64,000 nucleotides of DNA, from NCBI GenBank assembly GCA_030549205.1, contig JAUKTV010000015.1, forward strand, positions 868,001-932,000, in the 5' to 3' direction. Shown here one piece after another: positions 22,953-37,043 of this stretch. The DNA is from Apiosordaria backusii. Taxonomy: Eukaryota; Ascomycota; Sordariomycetes; Sordariales; Lasiosphaeriaceae. The translations under genes and the position numbers were made by a program. Position 1 is the first letter of the stretch. Every line of letters begins with the position of its first letter. The notes under the pieces were generated by a model that was not told the origin of the DNA, did not search any database, and saw only the letters and a program-made list of their open reading frames with translations.

Positions 22953-23887
22953 ATGCCGAACAGGTACAGCAAGTGGTTTACAAAGCCCATCTGGCGTCGT
23001 CGTGCAGCGTCGTCGGCTTTGTCTAGCGCGCAGTATGTGGGTATGTTGAGACTCTGCGCCGTATCGTAAGCCTTCTTGTAGCTCACATTTTCCGGCAGAC
23101 CCCGAGCAGAAACCTACGCAATATGGATCGAAAACGTCTTCAATTATTGCAACAACGCTATATACTCCTCTCTCCCCGCCTACCGCCGACTCTTAGGCAG
23201 CCCGACCTAGCACGGAGGCGATAGTGACAGATTGTTACTAGCTAACTGTAACGTTAAAATCTTCGACTTTAGAACTTCCTGGCGAACCCTAATATAAGTT
23301 AATAGTAACTGAGTTTATAAAGTAACTAACCCTTACTATTTTTATGTCCGAAAGGCTATAGAACGCTATATATAATAGCCTTAAAATAGATAATGTAAAG
23401 CTTATTATATTATATATAAAAATATTAGAAATAGTTTTTAGAGTTAATTTAAGCATTACTTTTAACGTTAATATTTTGGCTGAACTTTATAACTTAATTA
23501 AACGATAAATATATATAAGGAAGTTAATAAAAAAAGGCTAAGCGAAAATTTCTAAAGTTTTTAAAATTATAAACGGAGTAGGCGACGTTATCGATTTTAT
23601 TTTATCAGTTAAAGGAATAATTAATTTAATTATTGAAAGTATATTGTAAGTTATACTTTTATAAGCGGGTATTTATATTAAACTATAAGTAAGTAGTTAT
23701 CCTTTAAATACCTTTTATTTTTAAATTTATTAATATACTTTTAAATTTTTTAGAATTCTATATAAATGACGAAATCTAACCTTACTAGTATTGTTTATAT
23801 TATTTTTAAAATAGACTAGTACTATACTTTTATTAAATATCTTTTAAATAAAAATAATATTACCGGCGGTAATAACCTATAGGTAGT
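22953..23887 (+). pseudogene. NACHT-type NLR (STAND) gene, 5' part with NACHT_N domain, interrupted by a retrotransposon
   Basis: Fungal NLRs couple an N-terminal domain to a NACHT NTPase in non-self recognition. The proposed ATG is 22953 (MPNRYSKWFTKPIWRRRAASS); a GTATGT...CAG intron at 23041-23098 would link it in frame to PEQKPTQYGSKTSSI. Downstream the frame gives INGVGDVIDFILSVKGII, AGIYIKL, then, after one frameshift near 23700-23770, NLTSIVYIIFK and YLLNKNNITGGNNL, matching the NACHT_N region. Stops are TAA/TAG at expected Gln or Trp codons. RIP rises sharply after about 23240, toward the insertion. The gene breaks at 23887 and resumes in the same frame at 58488. Start and intron are tentative; the family call is firm. 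Confidence 0.8.
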
Positions 23888-24137
23888 TGTCACGGCATGG
23901 CAGTAAGGGACATAATGAATGGGATGTAGGGTTAGGGTTGTGTATGGAGTGGGGCTGCGGTTAATAGGAAGAGAGTAAGGATAATAGGTGAAAGGTAGGG
24001 CAGAGCTTCTACTTTAGATATATTATAGGACTGTAGGCCTATAATAGATACTTTCTTCTTTTTCTCTTTATTTTATAATTCTTTAGTAAATTGGAATATA
24101 ATATTAGCCTAACCTATTAAACTATTCTATTGTAATA
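23888..24137 (+). repeat. 5' LTR of element A
   Basis: Starts TGTCACGG, ends TGTAATA (TGACA mutated). Same length (250 bp) as the 3' LTR. The left half keeps C/G bases that the 3' LTR has lost; the right half shows the reverse. Confidence 0.85.
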
Positions 24138-27100
24138 ATTATAAAATTAAAAAACTATAGTTTAAAAAAGTTTAAATATCTTATAACTCTAAAAAATTAT
24201 AAATCTTAAAATCTATAATTTAATCGATATACGTTAAAAAACAGTTATGCTATTAGTTAAAATAAGCTAAACCTTATATAATAAAAAATCGCCTACAATA
24301 ACCTAATTTGAATATAACTTTGATATAGTTTACCCTTTAGTTAGTAAAGCTAAAGCTTAAGGTAGTAGTAAAGGTAAAGTTACTAATCCCTTTAATTAAA
24401 ATTGTAAATAGTTTTAAAAGAAAGTCCGTTTTTCTATTAATACCTTTTAATAATACCTTTTAAATAAAAAATCCAAAACTACTATTAATAAAAAGGCTGC
24501 TTATATCTTTAAAATAATCTTAAATAATCCTTATTAAAAAGATATAACGATATTAAGTATAATTATAATCGATGCTTTAAATAATAAATAAAATATCCCT
24601 ATTATTAAAATCTCTTATATAATTTTCTAACGTAATATTTTTAAACGTTTTAATAATTTTCGATATTATATAATTTATAATAAAATCCTTATTAATTAAA
24701 CTAAATATTTTAAATCCTTTATTAAATAATATATATTATATAATGGCCCTAATATCCCCTTTCGATTAATTTATAAATACAATAATAATAAAACTCCGAT
24801 TAAATTTAAAGGTATACTTTATAAAGCCAAATAAATTAAACTTATTAAAAAACGCCCTTATAAAATATAGTAAAAATTTAAGCTCTATACTTTAATAATA
24901 GTAACTATAAGTAAATAGATTTATAACCTTTACTACTATTATATAAACCTTAACTGCAATATTTAGATTATTTACAATTAAATCTCCGTTCTATACCTTA
25001 AAGACACAACCTTTAATAAAACTGCTTAAAAAAGTATTAAAATAATAAATAATATATTAAATATTAAAAATAAAGAGATTTTAAAATTAAATAAGAATAT
25101 TAAAATCTATAATATTTAAATTGCTAAATTTAACAATAATATCGATATAATAAAAAAATGGCTAAATACCGTTAAAGATAAAATAATCGAAATATATAAT
25201 AGTATTTAAAAAATATACAAAGCTTTAACTTTTTTAATTACTTAAAATAAAAAGTTAACTTAAAAAATAAAGGAGCTTAAAAAAAAATAGTAAAATAAAT
25301 CTCTTTTAATTAAAAATAATAAATAACTTCGCTTTTCTCCTTTAATTTAAAACGATAATTAAACTCTGTTAACCTATACTTTTAAAAAAAACCAATCGGT
25401 TATATTTACTATCGATAAAAATAAATCTTTTAAAAAAGGTAAAAAAAGTATAAAACTTTCTAATTTATTAATTTTTATAAATAAAAAAAGTAATAACGAT
25501 TCCCTATTCTTTAATATATAATGCCGTTAAATAATTAATAAAATTAAAGTTAATTGTAATTACTTTATTAATAATAAAATATTCCTTATATATATTAAAA
25601 ATTATATTAATAGTAAAGCCTTTAAAACGTTAGCTCTATATTTATATAATAAATACCTTAATTAAATTAATATCTCCGATTGTTTAATAAAGTATATATA
25701 GTATAAATATAATAATTATAATTTAAAAAAAAAGGCCTTAATAAATTTTAATAAACTTAAATTAAAAAAGCCTACTAAATATTAAATATTTAAAAATAAC
25801 TTTATATACTTAACTGATAAAATTAACTGCTTTAAATTTAAATAGAAATATAAATTTAAATACTATATCTATAGATCTTTATAAAAGGCTTTAACTTTAT
25901 AATATATTAACCTTTTAGTAACTTTTAAAAACTACGTTCACTTAAATACCGAAATTACCCTAATTAATAATTAGATTAAAGTAGAAGTTAAAAAAAAAAA
26001 AAGAAAAAAAGTATTAATAATAGTAAAGGTTATTATAAAGATTAATATAATAATTTTAATAGTAATGGTAAATCTAATAATACTTTTAATAATTAATTAA
26101 AAGGCTAAACCTTTAAAGCTAATTAAAAGCTTTTAAAAAAAAAGTATATAAATATTATAATATTAATAAATATTTCCTTTATAAAAAAAAGATTATATTA
26201 ATAAAAATTATATTAAAAACTTTTCTAATAAGAAAAAAAAAGATAATAATAAAAACTGTAAAGCTTATATTATTAACCTTTAAAAAATATAAATTAAAGA
26301 AAATAAAGAAGATTAAAAAAAGTCCCCTTTATAAAAATCTATAAAGTTAAAAGCTAAACTAGCTTTTAATAAAAAAAAGCTTAACCAATTTAATAATTCC
26401 TTTAATAAAGGAAACTAAATACCCTAAATAATTTAAACTTCCTTTTAAAAAATATATCGATAATAATAATAGTAAAAAAAAAACGCCTTTTAATTTATTA
26501 ATAAAGTGTCTAAAAGGGAAGTCTTTTATAATATCTATTTTTATAAGTATTAATAAAACTTCCTTCCTTATTATTACTAATAGTTTTATTAATATAAAAG
26601 TAAATAGAAATATATTTATTAATATATTATTTATAAAAAAACTATAATAGAAGGATTTAATTATTAAACGTTTAAAGGACTTTAAATTTAAACCTATTAG
26701 TAAATTCGATAATAAACCTTTATAAATTATCGATATTACTTTAAAAATAAAGTTAATAATTTAAAGAAAAACCTTTCTTTACTAACTATTATTAATTATC
26801 GATATTAAATATAATATTATTCTAAGTAAAAAATTCTTTAAAAAATACAATATCTTTATCGATTATTTAAAAAAAAGACTTTTATTTTTAAATAACTTAT
26901 TATTAAAAAAAAATATTAATTAAAGAATAAGAAGGTCAAAAAAAAAAAACTAAATATAAAAATCGTAGTAGTAAATATTAAGTAAAAAAAGAAAGATTAA
27001 TATAAAAAAAAAGTAGTATTTATTAAAAAGTATATTAAAAAGTTAAAATAACAATTTAAAGAAGAACTACCTTCTTAACTTTAATAGTTTATTCTGGAAT

Positions 27101-27990
27101 TAAGGCTTAATAATTCGATTAAAAAAATTAATAAAATATAATAGAATTTAAAAAAGAAAATGAAAATACTAAATAAATGTAAAAAGAAAATATCCTTTAA
27201 TAATAAAAGGTTAGAATAGTTAGAAAAATTTAATATAATAATAATTGGAAAGGTAGCTTATAATATAATAGTTAAAATAGAAAAATAAAAGGTAAGATTT
27301 ATAATATTAAATATATTAAATACTATAATCGAATATAAAAAGACTAAAGAAAATAAAAGGTTAAAAGGGTTAAAAAAGAATAGTTTAAAATTATAAAAGA
27401 TAGTTTTAAAAAAATTACTAGAATATTATTATAAATACTTTAATATTTTTAATAAAATTAAATTAAATAAACTACTACCTTTCTATTATAATATTAATTA
27501 TAAAATCGAATTACTTTTAAATAAAAGATTAGAAAATATTAATTATAGTCTATTATATAAAATATTAATAAAAAAGTTAAAGACTAATAAAGAGTATATC
27601 GTTAAAATTTTAAAGAAAAGGTAGATTATATTAAATAATAAGCTATAGATTTTACCTATTTTATTTATATAAAAAGTAAATAATGTTTTAAAATTCTATA
27701 TCGATTACTATAAATTTAATATAAAGATAATTAAAAACTACTATTTACTATTATTAATTAATAAGACTTTAAGGAAAATCTTTAAAGTAAAGATATTTTT
27801 AAAAATTAATATTTAATAAATATTTAATTAAATATAAATAGACCTTAAAAGTAAGGCTTTAATAGCCTTTTATATAAAGTAGGGAGCTTTTAAATATAAA
27901 GTACTACTATTTAGTTTATATAATAGACTAATTATTTTTTAATAATTTATTAATTAAATGCTATTTAAATATATCGATAACTTCTATAAC

Positions 27991-28430
27991 TGTCACAAGT
28001 TAAACCAGCGGCAGGTCGTACAGTATGTGGGACGCGGGGACGTCCCGAGCCAATCATTAGGAGCTAGGAAGCAACCAGTGGGAACGGACTAGAAGTGCTA
28101 GGGTGCCAAGACACACGAGCATGTTGCAGGATGCAAGATGCTCGGGGTGATCGAGGGCATAGCACGACGAGCACATCGCAGGATGCAAAGTGCTAGGAGC
28201 GATCGAGGCCATAGCACGACGAGCACTCGGATGACAGCAGACTATATATACGGAGGAACTAGATAGCTTGTAGATAGTTCCGCAGTATGCAATCACAGCT
28301 TGTATTCACGGTATCTTGTGTTTACATTGAGACATCTTGTTGTGCACTGTTTAGCTGCACCGAACCAATTGTCAGAAGTTACCTTCAACCGAGTATCCCT
28401 TTCAGAGGTTCTGTACAGGGGTTCGTCACA
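27991..28430. repeat. Solo LTR, 440 bp, TSD ATAAC, inserted at the RT active site of element A
   Basis: Starts TGTCACAAG, ends GTTCGTCACA; ATAAC lies on both sides (27986-27990 and 28431-28435). It is about 50% GC in an 80%+ AT setting and shows no RIP, so it arrived after A was mutated or is too short to be a target. It has a TATATATA box (28243-28250) and two tandem 52-bp units (28117-28168, 28169-28220). Its removal restores the RT frame through the YVDD box. Confidence 0.9.
28117..28220. repeat. Two tandem 52-bp units inside the solo LTR
   Basis: Units begin GAGCATGTTGCAGG and GAGCACATCGCAGG and both end CATAGCACGAC. A partial third copy (GAGCAC) follows. They lie just upstream of the TATA-like box, so they may be enhancer-type repeats of the LTR. 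Confidence 0.75.
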
Positions 28431-30292
28431 ATAACGTATATATTAACAATATTTTAATTTACTTTAATAATAAATTAAAGTATTGTAAATATATTATAAA
28501 GGTACTATAGCGTTTATAGAAAGTAGGGCTATAGGCCGATATTGACAAATGTAAATTCTATATTATAAATATAAAATATTTAAAGTTTATAATTATAATA
28601 AGTAGTATTAAAGTTAACTTAAAGAAAATTAAAGTAATATATAATTAAAAAAAACTAACGAATATAAAGGGAATATAGTCTTTTTTAAAGTTCTATAATT
28701 TCTATAAATCATTTATTAAAAAATATAACTATATTATATATCCTTTAATAGCCTTAATAAAAAAAAACTTTAAATAAGATTAAACTTTAAATTATAAAGT
28801 AGCGTTTAAAGAGCTTAAACGTAAAATACTAAGTATACTAGTATTATCCTATTTCTATTATTATAAATTAACTAAATTAAAGATAAATATATTATAAAAT
28901 ATAATAGTAAAAGTACTATTATAATTTTAAAATAAAAACTAAAACTAATACTTAGTAAGGTATTAATTTTAAATATTATAGGGATTTAAGTACAATTATT
29001 ATATTTATAATAAAAAGTTAATAATTATTATTAAAACAATTTAATTCTAATCGGCCGAATTAAAAAAATTATAATATAAAGACCCTTTTTTAATAATCTT
29101 AAATTATAAAGTATTAAAATACTTTAATATAAAGAAAGTCCTAAATATTAAATAAACTATTTAAACTAAAGAACTTTCTAAATATAACTTCTATATTACT
29201 TTTTACTTTAGAAAGGATAACGTAATTATTAACGCTTTATTATAGAAATTAAAAGATACTATTATTTAAAAAGAAAAAAAAATATATATATTATATAATA
29301 TAAATATTTACTCCTATTAAACTAAAACAATTAAATTAATAGTAAATAGAATAAAAGTAGAACGTCGATTTAAGATTAATCTTAGTAATTAACATTAAAA
29401 ATATAAAAGTTCTCTTATTAACTTTAATTATATTAAATAAAAATATCGCACCCCTTAAAAAAAGTAGGTTTTAACTTATAAATAAGCTTTTAACGGTAAA
29501 TAGAAAAAACAAAGCTTTAAAAAAATATAAAAAAAAGATAAAGGATAAAGAAAACCCTTTGGAATTTAATATATAAAATAATCACTTTATTCTATATAAA
29601 GGAAGATTAATTATACCTAATAAAACCACACTCTAAATAAAAGTAATAATAAAGATCTATAAAAAATTACTTACAGTATATCCCGACCGCTATAAAATTC
29701 GTAAATTAATTATAGCTTAATATTAGTGTTAAACTAGGTCCCTGTGAGGCCTAAGTTTATAGTGGATAGCTGCTATTATACTACGTAGTGGTAATCTCCT
29801 AACTTGGCCAGCCGACTAAGTATAGGGGAAAGGAGGGCCTACCTAGGCCTACCCAGTAGCTACCTGGTACTTGCCGAATACCTTATCCTACTACAAAGCT
29901 ATTTAAAGGCCTATATTCCGCTAACCAATAAACCAAACTACCTATAATTTTATATTTAAACTATTAAGGCTTATTACTATAGGCAGTATAAGTGGCCTAA
30001 CCCTAACCCTACAATAACCCGTACTTTAAATTAAAAGTATTAGGTTTTACGGCCCTTTTATATAACTGTAAGTCGATTTTTAACCAAACGTACCAATATT
30101 AAAATTAACTAAGCCATACTTTAGCCTATCTACCCGCTAAGATATACAAAGCACCGTACGTCAGTCGGTAAATATATAGTAAAGGTCAAATACAAACCCT
30201 ACTACAGAGATTATTACAGTAAATTTACAAAAAGCTAACATTATAATACAATTATTTACCTACTATATTTCTATCTTACAGTACCTATAAGA

Positions 30293-30446
30293 TGTCAGAT
30301 TAGTATAGGAGGCCTACTGTTAAGGAAATTAAGACCTTAGCAGTAGGACTTAAGCCACACGGTTCGGAAGCCCGTACCCACCTAGGCTTCCCTCTAACGT
30401 ACAATACCAGAATTAAAAGAGTTTTCACCTACAGCATTATTCTACA
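30293..30446 (+). repeat. 5' LTR of element B
   Basis: TGTCAGATTAG to TTCTACA; the left part is less mutated than in the 3' copy. Confidence 0.85.
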
Positions 30447-33400
30447 ATTCGCAATCAAAGTATTAATTCTAAAGCTTATTTTAAAACTATTTATAAAAGA
30501 CCTACTTACTAATAAAACCATTATAAAAAACTTATAACTATAGTATTCGATTTAACCGCTTTTTTTATAACCGCTAAAAAGTAAAATATAGTTTTCCTTA
30601 ATAAACCTAATAACTAATAAGTATTTAAAACTATCCTAAAGTACTATATATAAAATAATTAAGTATATATCGATCTAAAGAACCGTATTCCTATACTTAA
30701 AAAGCCGGCTATTCTAAATATTTATAATATAAAGTATACTAAAATATATACAACTATTATATACTATAAATATAAATTTAAAATCTATAAATAATATAAA
30801 CGGAAGCTTTAAAAGTACCTTAATTATATAGCTTATATTTAAATAATAGTTTCAATTACTAAAACTAGAAATAAAAGTAATAAAAAAGTCCCGAATTTAC
30901 CGGAAGAGGTTTTAAAACCTATATATATAATAAATAACTTTACTATTAAAGAAAAAGAAAAATATAAATTCAATTTAAACTACCTTATAAAAATAATAAA
31001 AGACTATAATAAGGTTTAAAACACCTTTTAAAAGCTTAGTAAATAAATTATTAACTATATTCAAATAAGCCTTTAAAATACCTATTATAAAGGAAACCAT
31101 AACTTTATTAATAATTTTAATACCTTTAAAAAAGCTATAATTCTTAATAAAAATAAATACTACCTTTACTATTAAAAGAAATTTAAGGAGTATATTAAAT
31201 TCCTTAAGTCTGTTAATAACCTTAAAAAAGTAAAGAAATAACAATTACTTAAAAAGAAATCTTCTATATAGTTAAAGAATTTTATACTTTTAATACCTTT
31301 AATCCTGCTATTTAATTAATAAACCTCTTTTAAATAATAAATAAAAATCTCTTACTTTCTTTATAAACTTTTAACTTTAAAATAAATTAAAAACGCTATA
31401 TACTATTTAATAAATTAATTTTTAAAGAAATTATTAAAAATATTAAAAATAAAATACTCTATATCTATAAAGAAATTAAAAAGTTAAAGGCTATAGATAC
31501 TTTTTTAACCTTTTACGGCGATATAGTAAAAAAAGATAATATAAAGAAGAGCCGTGGTAATTAAAGTTAAGGCAATTAAAGCTAAAGAAACTATAATCTT
31601 TAAAATAATTTAATTAAGTAAAAAAAATAAGACTCCGGTTTAAACTTTAGACTTTCCGGTAAAAAAACCTTAATCTATAGTATTTACCGTAAAAATAAAT
31701 ATAAAATTAATAACTATTATTATATTGTATTAAAAAAAGTCTTTAAAAACTTATAATTTTACTTTAATTCTTTAATTAAAACCTTTATTTAAATAGTCCT
31801 TAATATTAATAAAAAGTTAAATAAAAAAGTTAATTGAATAAAAAGAAAAAAAAAATTTAATAATAAAAAGAAACTATAAAAAGATTAACTTAAAAAGTAA
31901 AAAGTCTGGTTTTTTATTATAATATACTATAAATATTAATTTATTAAGTATATAATAGTAAATACTATCTTCTTATAATTAAAAAGTAAGGTTTCTTTAA
32001 AAATTTTAAAGTAATCGATATTAAAGTCTTACTTTTTTATATTAAAATATCTACTTTATTACTTAATAATTCTCAATTTTAATACTATTCTTTATATTTT
32101 TAATAAAATTAATTATTTTAATTACTTTTAATTTATAATTTTAGAAAACTATATTATAGTAAAAAGTTTAATAATCTTTATTATTAATTATAAAAAAGTT
32201 AATATTTATATATAAACCCTATAAAAACTAAAGACTTTATAATTTTATAATATAGCTTATTATAAAGACTTTACTATTAATTTAATATTATTTAAAATAC
32301 TAAAAGGTTTTAAAATTTAATAAAATAATAAAATATTAAAGAATTACTTATAAAGCTTTTTAAATAAAGTAATTATCCTACTTTAAAAAACTTATAATTA
32401 AATAATTATTAAATATATCGATTTAATTATAAAGTCTTTAAAATTATTTACTTACTATAACGCCTTTTATATTTAAAAAAAAAGACTAACTTTTATTACT
32501 TTATTAATAATTTAATACCTTTAGTTTAACTATATTAATTAATAAATAGTAATAAAATTCGTTAAAAATATTAAAGGTATAAATTTATAAATTTTAAATG
32601 GAATTTTTAAAAACTCCTTAATTATAAAGAAAGATAGTACTTATAGATCCTTAAAAGGTAAAAAAAAAAAAGACCTTTAAAAAAAAGCGAAAAAAGTCTA
32701 ATTTTAAAATTTAATTGGCTAGTTAAGTTTTAAAGTTAAATTTATACTTTACTAACTAACTGAATTAGGGTAAAGCTTTAAAGAAGAAAAGGTAAAATAG
32801 TAATTTCTAAATATTTATAATTATCCTATTATTCAAGACTATAAAGTTTATATATAAGCTAAAATTAAAAATATATAGAATATTTAATTAAAGTTAAATC
32901 TTTATTACTTAAATAAAATATAAGTAATAAACCTTTTTAAATATAAAAAAGACTTATAAAGTTTTAAATACCTTATTCTTTTTATTAACTACTATAGTAA
33001 AATAACTTTTCTCTATTATTTTAAAGATTATAAAAGTAGGGAAATTATTAATATAATAACGAAGTTATTTTATTATTTATTTTACTAATATATTATAATA
33101 ATATAAACTTTATAAAGTAATAATAAAATAATAGCGTTAATAAAAATAAAGAATATATTAAAAGATTTAAAAATTGTTTATAAGCCTTTTACTTTAAAAT
33201 ATCAAAATTAAAATAGTAAAAATAAACATTTAAGGGGTAATATTAAAAGGAAAGCTATTATAATAAAGGCATTAATTAAATTACTTAAATTCCTATAGAA
33301 AGAAATTATAAAAGTAACGGTATATCTTTATAATTAAATACTTAAAGCCTACTTTAAATAGTAAACTTTTATATAAATCTTTTACTTTATTAAATAATAA

Positions 33401-33899
33401 AGGAATAATTTAATACCGTTTAATATACTAAAGCTTTAAGAAAGTTATATTAAAGTATATAAATATAAAGTTTATTATATATCTCTTAATATTTATAAAG
33501 GAAAAAATAAAATAAAGAAACTTTAACTTTAAGCTTTTATTAAATATTTAGTAAAATATAAAGGTATTAAGATTTTTAAAATTTAGAATTTAATATTTAA
33601 TAAAATTATTAAAGTTAAAAATATAAAGTTTAAAGAAAATAAAAGGTTTATAAAGGAAAAAAATAACTTTATTAATAACTTTATAAAATTTATAATTATA
33701 AAATTAGCTACTTTAATTATTAAAATTTATAAAAAAAACCTAATTAATAATTTAATAATAAGTAAATATTATTTTTATATTAATTACTATTAAAATCTTT
33801 TTACTAATTTACTTAAAGAAGAATCTAATAATAAATAATTTACTTTATAAAATAATATAGAATTTTTATTAATGTTAGAAAATTCCTTTAAATAATTAT

Positions 33900-35500
33900 A
33901 CTTTAAGTATACTTTAAAGATAGGGTTAAAAGAAGTAGCTAGGCTTAAAAAGTCTAATTACTTAAAATTACCGGAATCTTTAAATACTTTTTTAACGTTT
34001 AAACATACTTCTCTTTATATAGATTTTTTAATAGGAACTTTTATTTTTAAAATAAACTTTATAGAAAATATTACTAAATTTAAAAGTTTAAAATTTATAG
34101 ACTTTTATATTATTAAGTATTAGTATAGTTTTTAAAAAGCTAACTTTATTATAAAAAAAAAGGTAAGAAAAAGTGGAATTTTTATAAAATGTAAAATTTA
34201 AAAGTTAATTATAAGCCTTTTTAAATTTAAAGAATCTATTATGTTAAAAAAATTTAATAGAATTTATATAAATAATATAAAGCCTATCGTAAAATTCTAC
34301 CGTATAGAGTTTTCTAATTCTTTAAAGAACTATAAGTAATTAAAAAACCACCTTTATTAGAACTTATTTAAAATAATAATTAAAGACTATTTATAATGTT
34401 ATAAAGAAATAAAGTTTTAAAAGGTAATTAATTAAATAAGGACTTTAAAGTATTAAATTTTTAATAATATATAAATATTTATTTATAAACTTAATAAATA
34501 TAGTTTCCTATAGAAAGTTAATGTTAAGTTAATTATAAAAGGTAATTAATAAATTAAAATTATAATAGAAAATACCTATACTGTTACTTTAATAGGAAAG
34601 TCGTTTAAAACCTTAATTTTTATTATAATAAGGTTTAACTTTAAAATATTATAATATAATATTATTAATATCTTTATTTATACTAACCTTTTATATACTA
34701 TTTATATATAGATTTTACTAAAAGTTAGAAAAATTATTAATAAAGTACTTCTTTTAAAAAAGGCTTTATATAGTTTAAAGAAATCTTTATTTCTATAATA
34801 ACGGAATTTTACTAACGTTTTTACTACTTTAAAATATAAAGTAGTACTTTATAAACAGTATTATTATATAAAGAATAGAGTTATTATTTTTTTTTATATA
34901 AATAATATTACAATTACCTTTTTATAAAGAAAATAGTATTTTATAAATAAATTAATAAAAAAACTTTAAACCTACTTTACTTTATAAAGAGGAAAAAGCT
35001 TTTAATAGTTCTTAAGTATAAAAATATTAAAAAATAAACTAAATAGATTAGTTTAACTTTTTTAATATAAATATATTAATAAATTTACTTACTTTAATAA
35101 TTAACTTTTTAATAAAAAGTTTCGGACTTTAAGAACCGATAAAAAGTTAATTCTTCATAAAAAAGTAGTTAATTATAAATAAATCTATTACTATTAATAA
35201 TTTATTAGCTTTTTCCTTTATATAGTTATTATTAATAAACTAAATATTACCTTTATAATCTTTAAATTAACTAACTTTAATATAAATCCTAATATAACCT
35301 ATTAGTTTATTACTAAATAAGTATTAGTTTATTTATTATTAATTAATATTTATATATTAAAATTAAAAGGTAAAGATACCTTTAAAGTCTTTTCTAATAC
35401 CTTATTTATAAATAACTTTATTAACTAAAAAAGCTTATAAGCCTATATAATAAAGCTTTTTAATAATATTATCGATTAAAAAGTTAATAAATAAAATACT
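33900..35500 (+). pseudogene. Element B reverse transcriptase and RNase H
   Basis: About 34475-34545 reads YKLNKYSFLQKVNVKLIIK (the YKxDxxGxxxKxKARLV start of copia RT). 34890-34920 reads FFYINNITIT, the YVDD box with Asp to Asn. RNase H continues to about 35500. Every break fits RIP. Confidence 0.7.
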
Positions 35501-36148
35501 ATTATTACTTTAATTATAAAAATAAGGCTTTTAACTTTATTATAGATTATTAAAAAGGCTATATATAAGATTTACTTAATATAAGAATTAAACGTAAAAT
35601 TAAATAATAATAGTAAGATTAAAATATAGTATAATAATATTTAAACTATTTAATTAATAATTACAGACTTTAATACTTTATAAATAAAACTCTAGTACGT
35701 TAATATTTATAACTATTAACTCTAAAAAAGACAATAGTAAAAAGAAATCTTAATAGAATATTTAACTATTAAGAAAATATTAATTAATAATTTAATAAAA
35801 ATATTTATAAAAAAAAAGTTTATTAAATTTAAAGACCTTATTAAAGTAAAAGATATAGAAGATTTAATTAAAAAGCAAGAATTGAAGGAAAAGGATTTAA
35901 CGCTATTAAAGGATATAGAGGAAAAAGAAAATTAGGAAGTTAAAAGGCTATAGTTTATAAGAAATAAAGATAAAATAAAAGTTATAACTAAAGAAGAAGT
36001 CGATAAATATAGCCTAAACTTAATAAATATTATAAAATAAAACGGAACGATAGTATTATAAAAAGAAAAAGAATTTAAAAGAAAATAGGCTTTAAGTTTA
36101 TAGTAATAGGTACTTAATAACCTTAGGTAAAGCATTGGTTAAGGGGTA

Positions 36149-36302
36149 TGTTAGATTAGTATAGAAGGCTTACTATTAAGGAAATTAAGACCTTAGCAGT
36201 GAGATTTAAACTATATGGTTCGGAAGCCTATACCTACCTAGGCTTTCCCTCAATATACAATACCAGAATTAAGAGAGTTTTCACCTACAGCATTGTTCCA
36301 TA
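36149..36302 (+). repeat. 3' LTR of element B
   Basis: TGTTAGATTAG to TTCCATA; the right part is less mutated than in the 5' copy. Confidence 0.85.
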
Positions 36303-36904
36303 TAAGATACTATATTCTAATACCCTAGTACTAAACTATAAATATCACATATAAGACTTCTATTACATTATAAGCTAGTATATAAATCCTAATTATAAAG
36401 CCCTTAAGCCTATAATTAACTATATTTATCTCAATAGGTTATAAGCCTAGAAAATACCTAACTAGACTATAGGCTTATAAACTTAAATTTAAAGCCTTCT
36501 ATAAATAATAACTTAAACTACTATAAACTACGCTACAAATAGGCCATAAAATTACTAATTTTAAAGCCTACCTATTAAAGTAAGATTTCAAAGTAAAGAC
36601 TAAACTTACCTTGCCTTTATTAAGTTTTCTAAAGACCTATAAAGGTTCAAATTTACGCCCGCTATTAAATTTATTATACCGTAAAGTACATAAAAATTAA
36701 GCCTAATAAAGCATTAAAGGCCTATAAACTACAAACTTATAAAAGCTAAAAATAACCTTCTACTTTAATTATAGCCAGGTAAATAGTTCTATAAATTCTA
36801 AAGGCAAATAAAAAAGTAAGAAAATAAAGCAACCTTCTTAACCACTACTACTACTAATAATTATAGTACTTTACTACGTAAAATAAAGCCTATTCTTTAA
36901 AGCT

Positions 36905-37043
36905 TGCAAGGATATAGGCACACACAATTCCAGGTCACATGACCTAGCACCACAGATATCTAGCCAGGTAGCCAGGCTCTCCTACTTTCACAATTCATCA
37001 TTTTTGCACCCTTATTAAACAGTGCTATAGTAACATTCCATCA
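36905..37043 (+). repeat. 5' LTR of element F
   Basis: TGCAAGGATATAGG to CATTCCATCA. The left half keeps C and G bases lost in the 3' copy. Confidence 0.88.

Larger units (their letters stand above)
26690..29726 (+). pseudogene. Element A pol: protease to integrase zinc-finger region
   Basis: About 26690-26890 reads the tail of an aspartic protease (KYNIILSKKFFKKYNIFID). About 27420-27990 reads RT: YKIELLLNKRLENINYS, then LKFYIDYYKFN (RFCVDYRKLN-like) and KYIDNFYN. At 27990 a solo LTR interrupts; 28436 resumes with VYINNILIY, the YVDD box with both Asp codons turned to Asn. RNase H follows to about 29300, and 29650-29726 gives LLTVYPDRYKIRKLI, the HPGxxKTxxLI zinc-finger region of integrase, where copia C cuts in. 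All inactivating changes are compatible with C:G to T:A. Confidence 0.8.
30293..36302 (+). mobile_element. Ty1/copia element B, 6.0 kb, TSD TAAGA
   Basis: Two 154-bp LTRs (30293-30446, 36149-36302) with TAAGA at 30288-30292 and 36303-36307. A purine tract AAGGGG precedes the 3' LTR. LTR ends are TGT...CACA with RIP changes. The interior is RIP-destroyed but RT is readable. It is inserted into the leader of element C. Confidence 0.85.

Noticed and set aside
29995..30015. Telomere-like CCTAACCCTAACCCTA
   Set aside because: Only about two units within an LTR-like region; no array and no chromosome-end context.
30975..31244. 89-codon Ile/Phe/Lys-rich minus-strand frame
   Set aside because: An AT-bias artefact within copia B; other short frames in 24-58 kb were rejected for the same reason.
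30286..36307. 7-bp duplication TATAAGA around copia B
   Set aside because: Setting the LTR end at CACA (mutated to CATA in the 3' copy) gives equal 154-bp LTRs and an ordinary 5-bp TSD, TAAGA; the longer match is partly LTR sequence.
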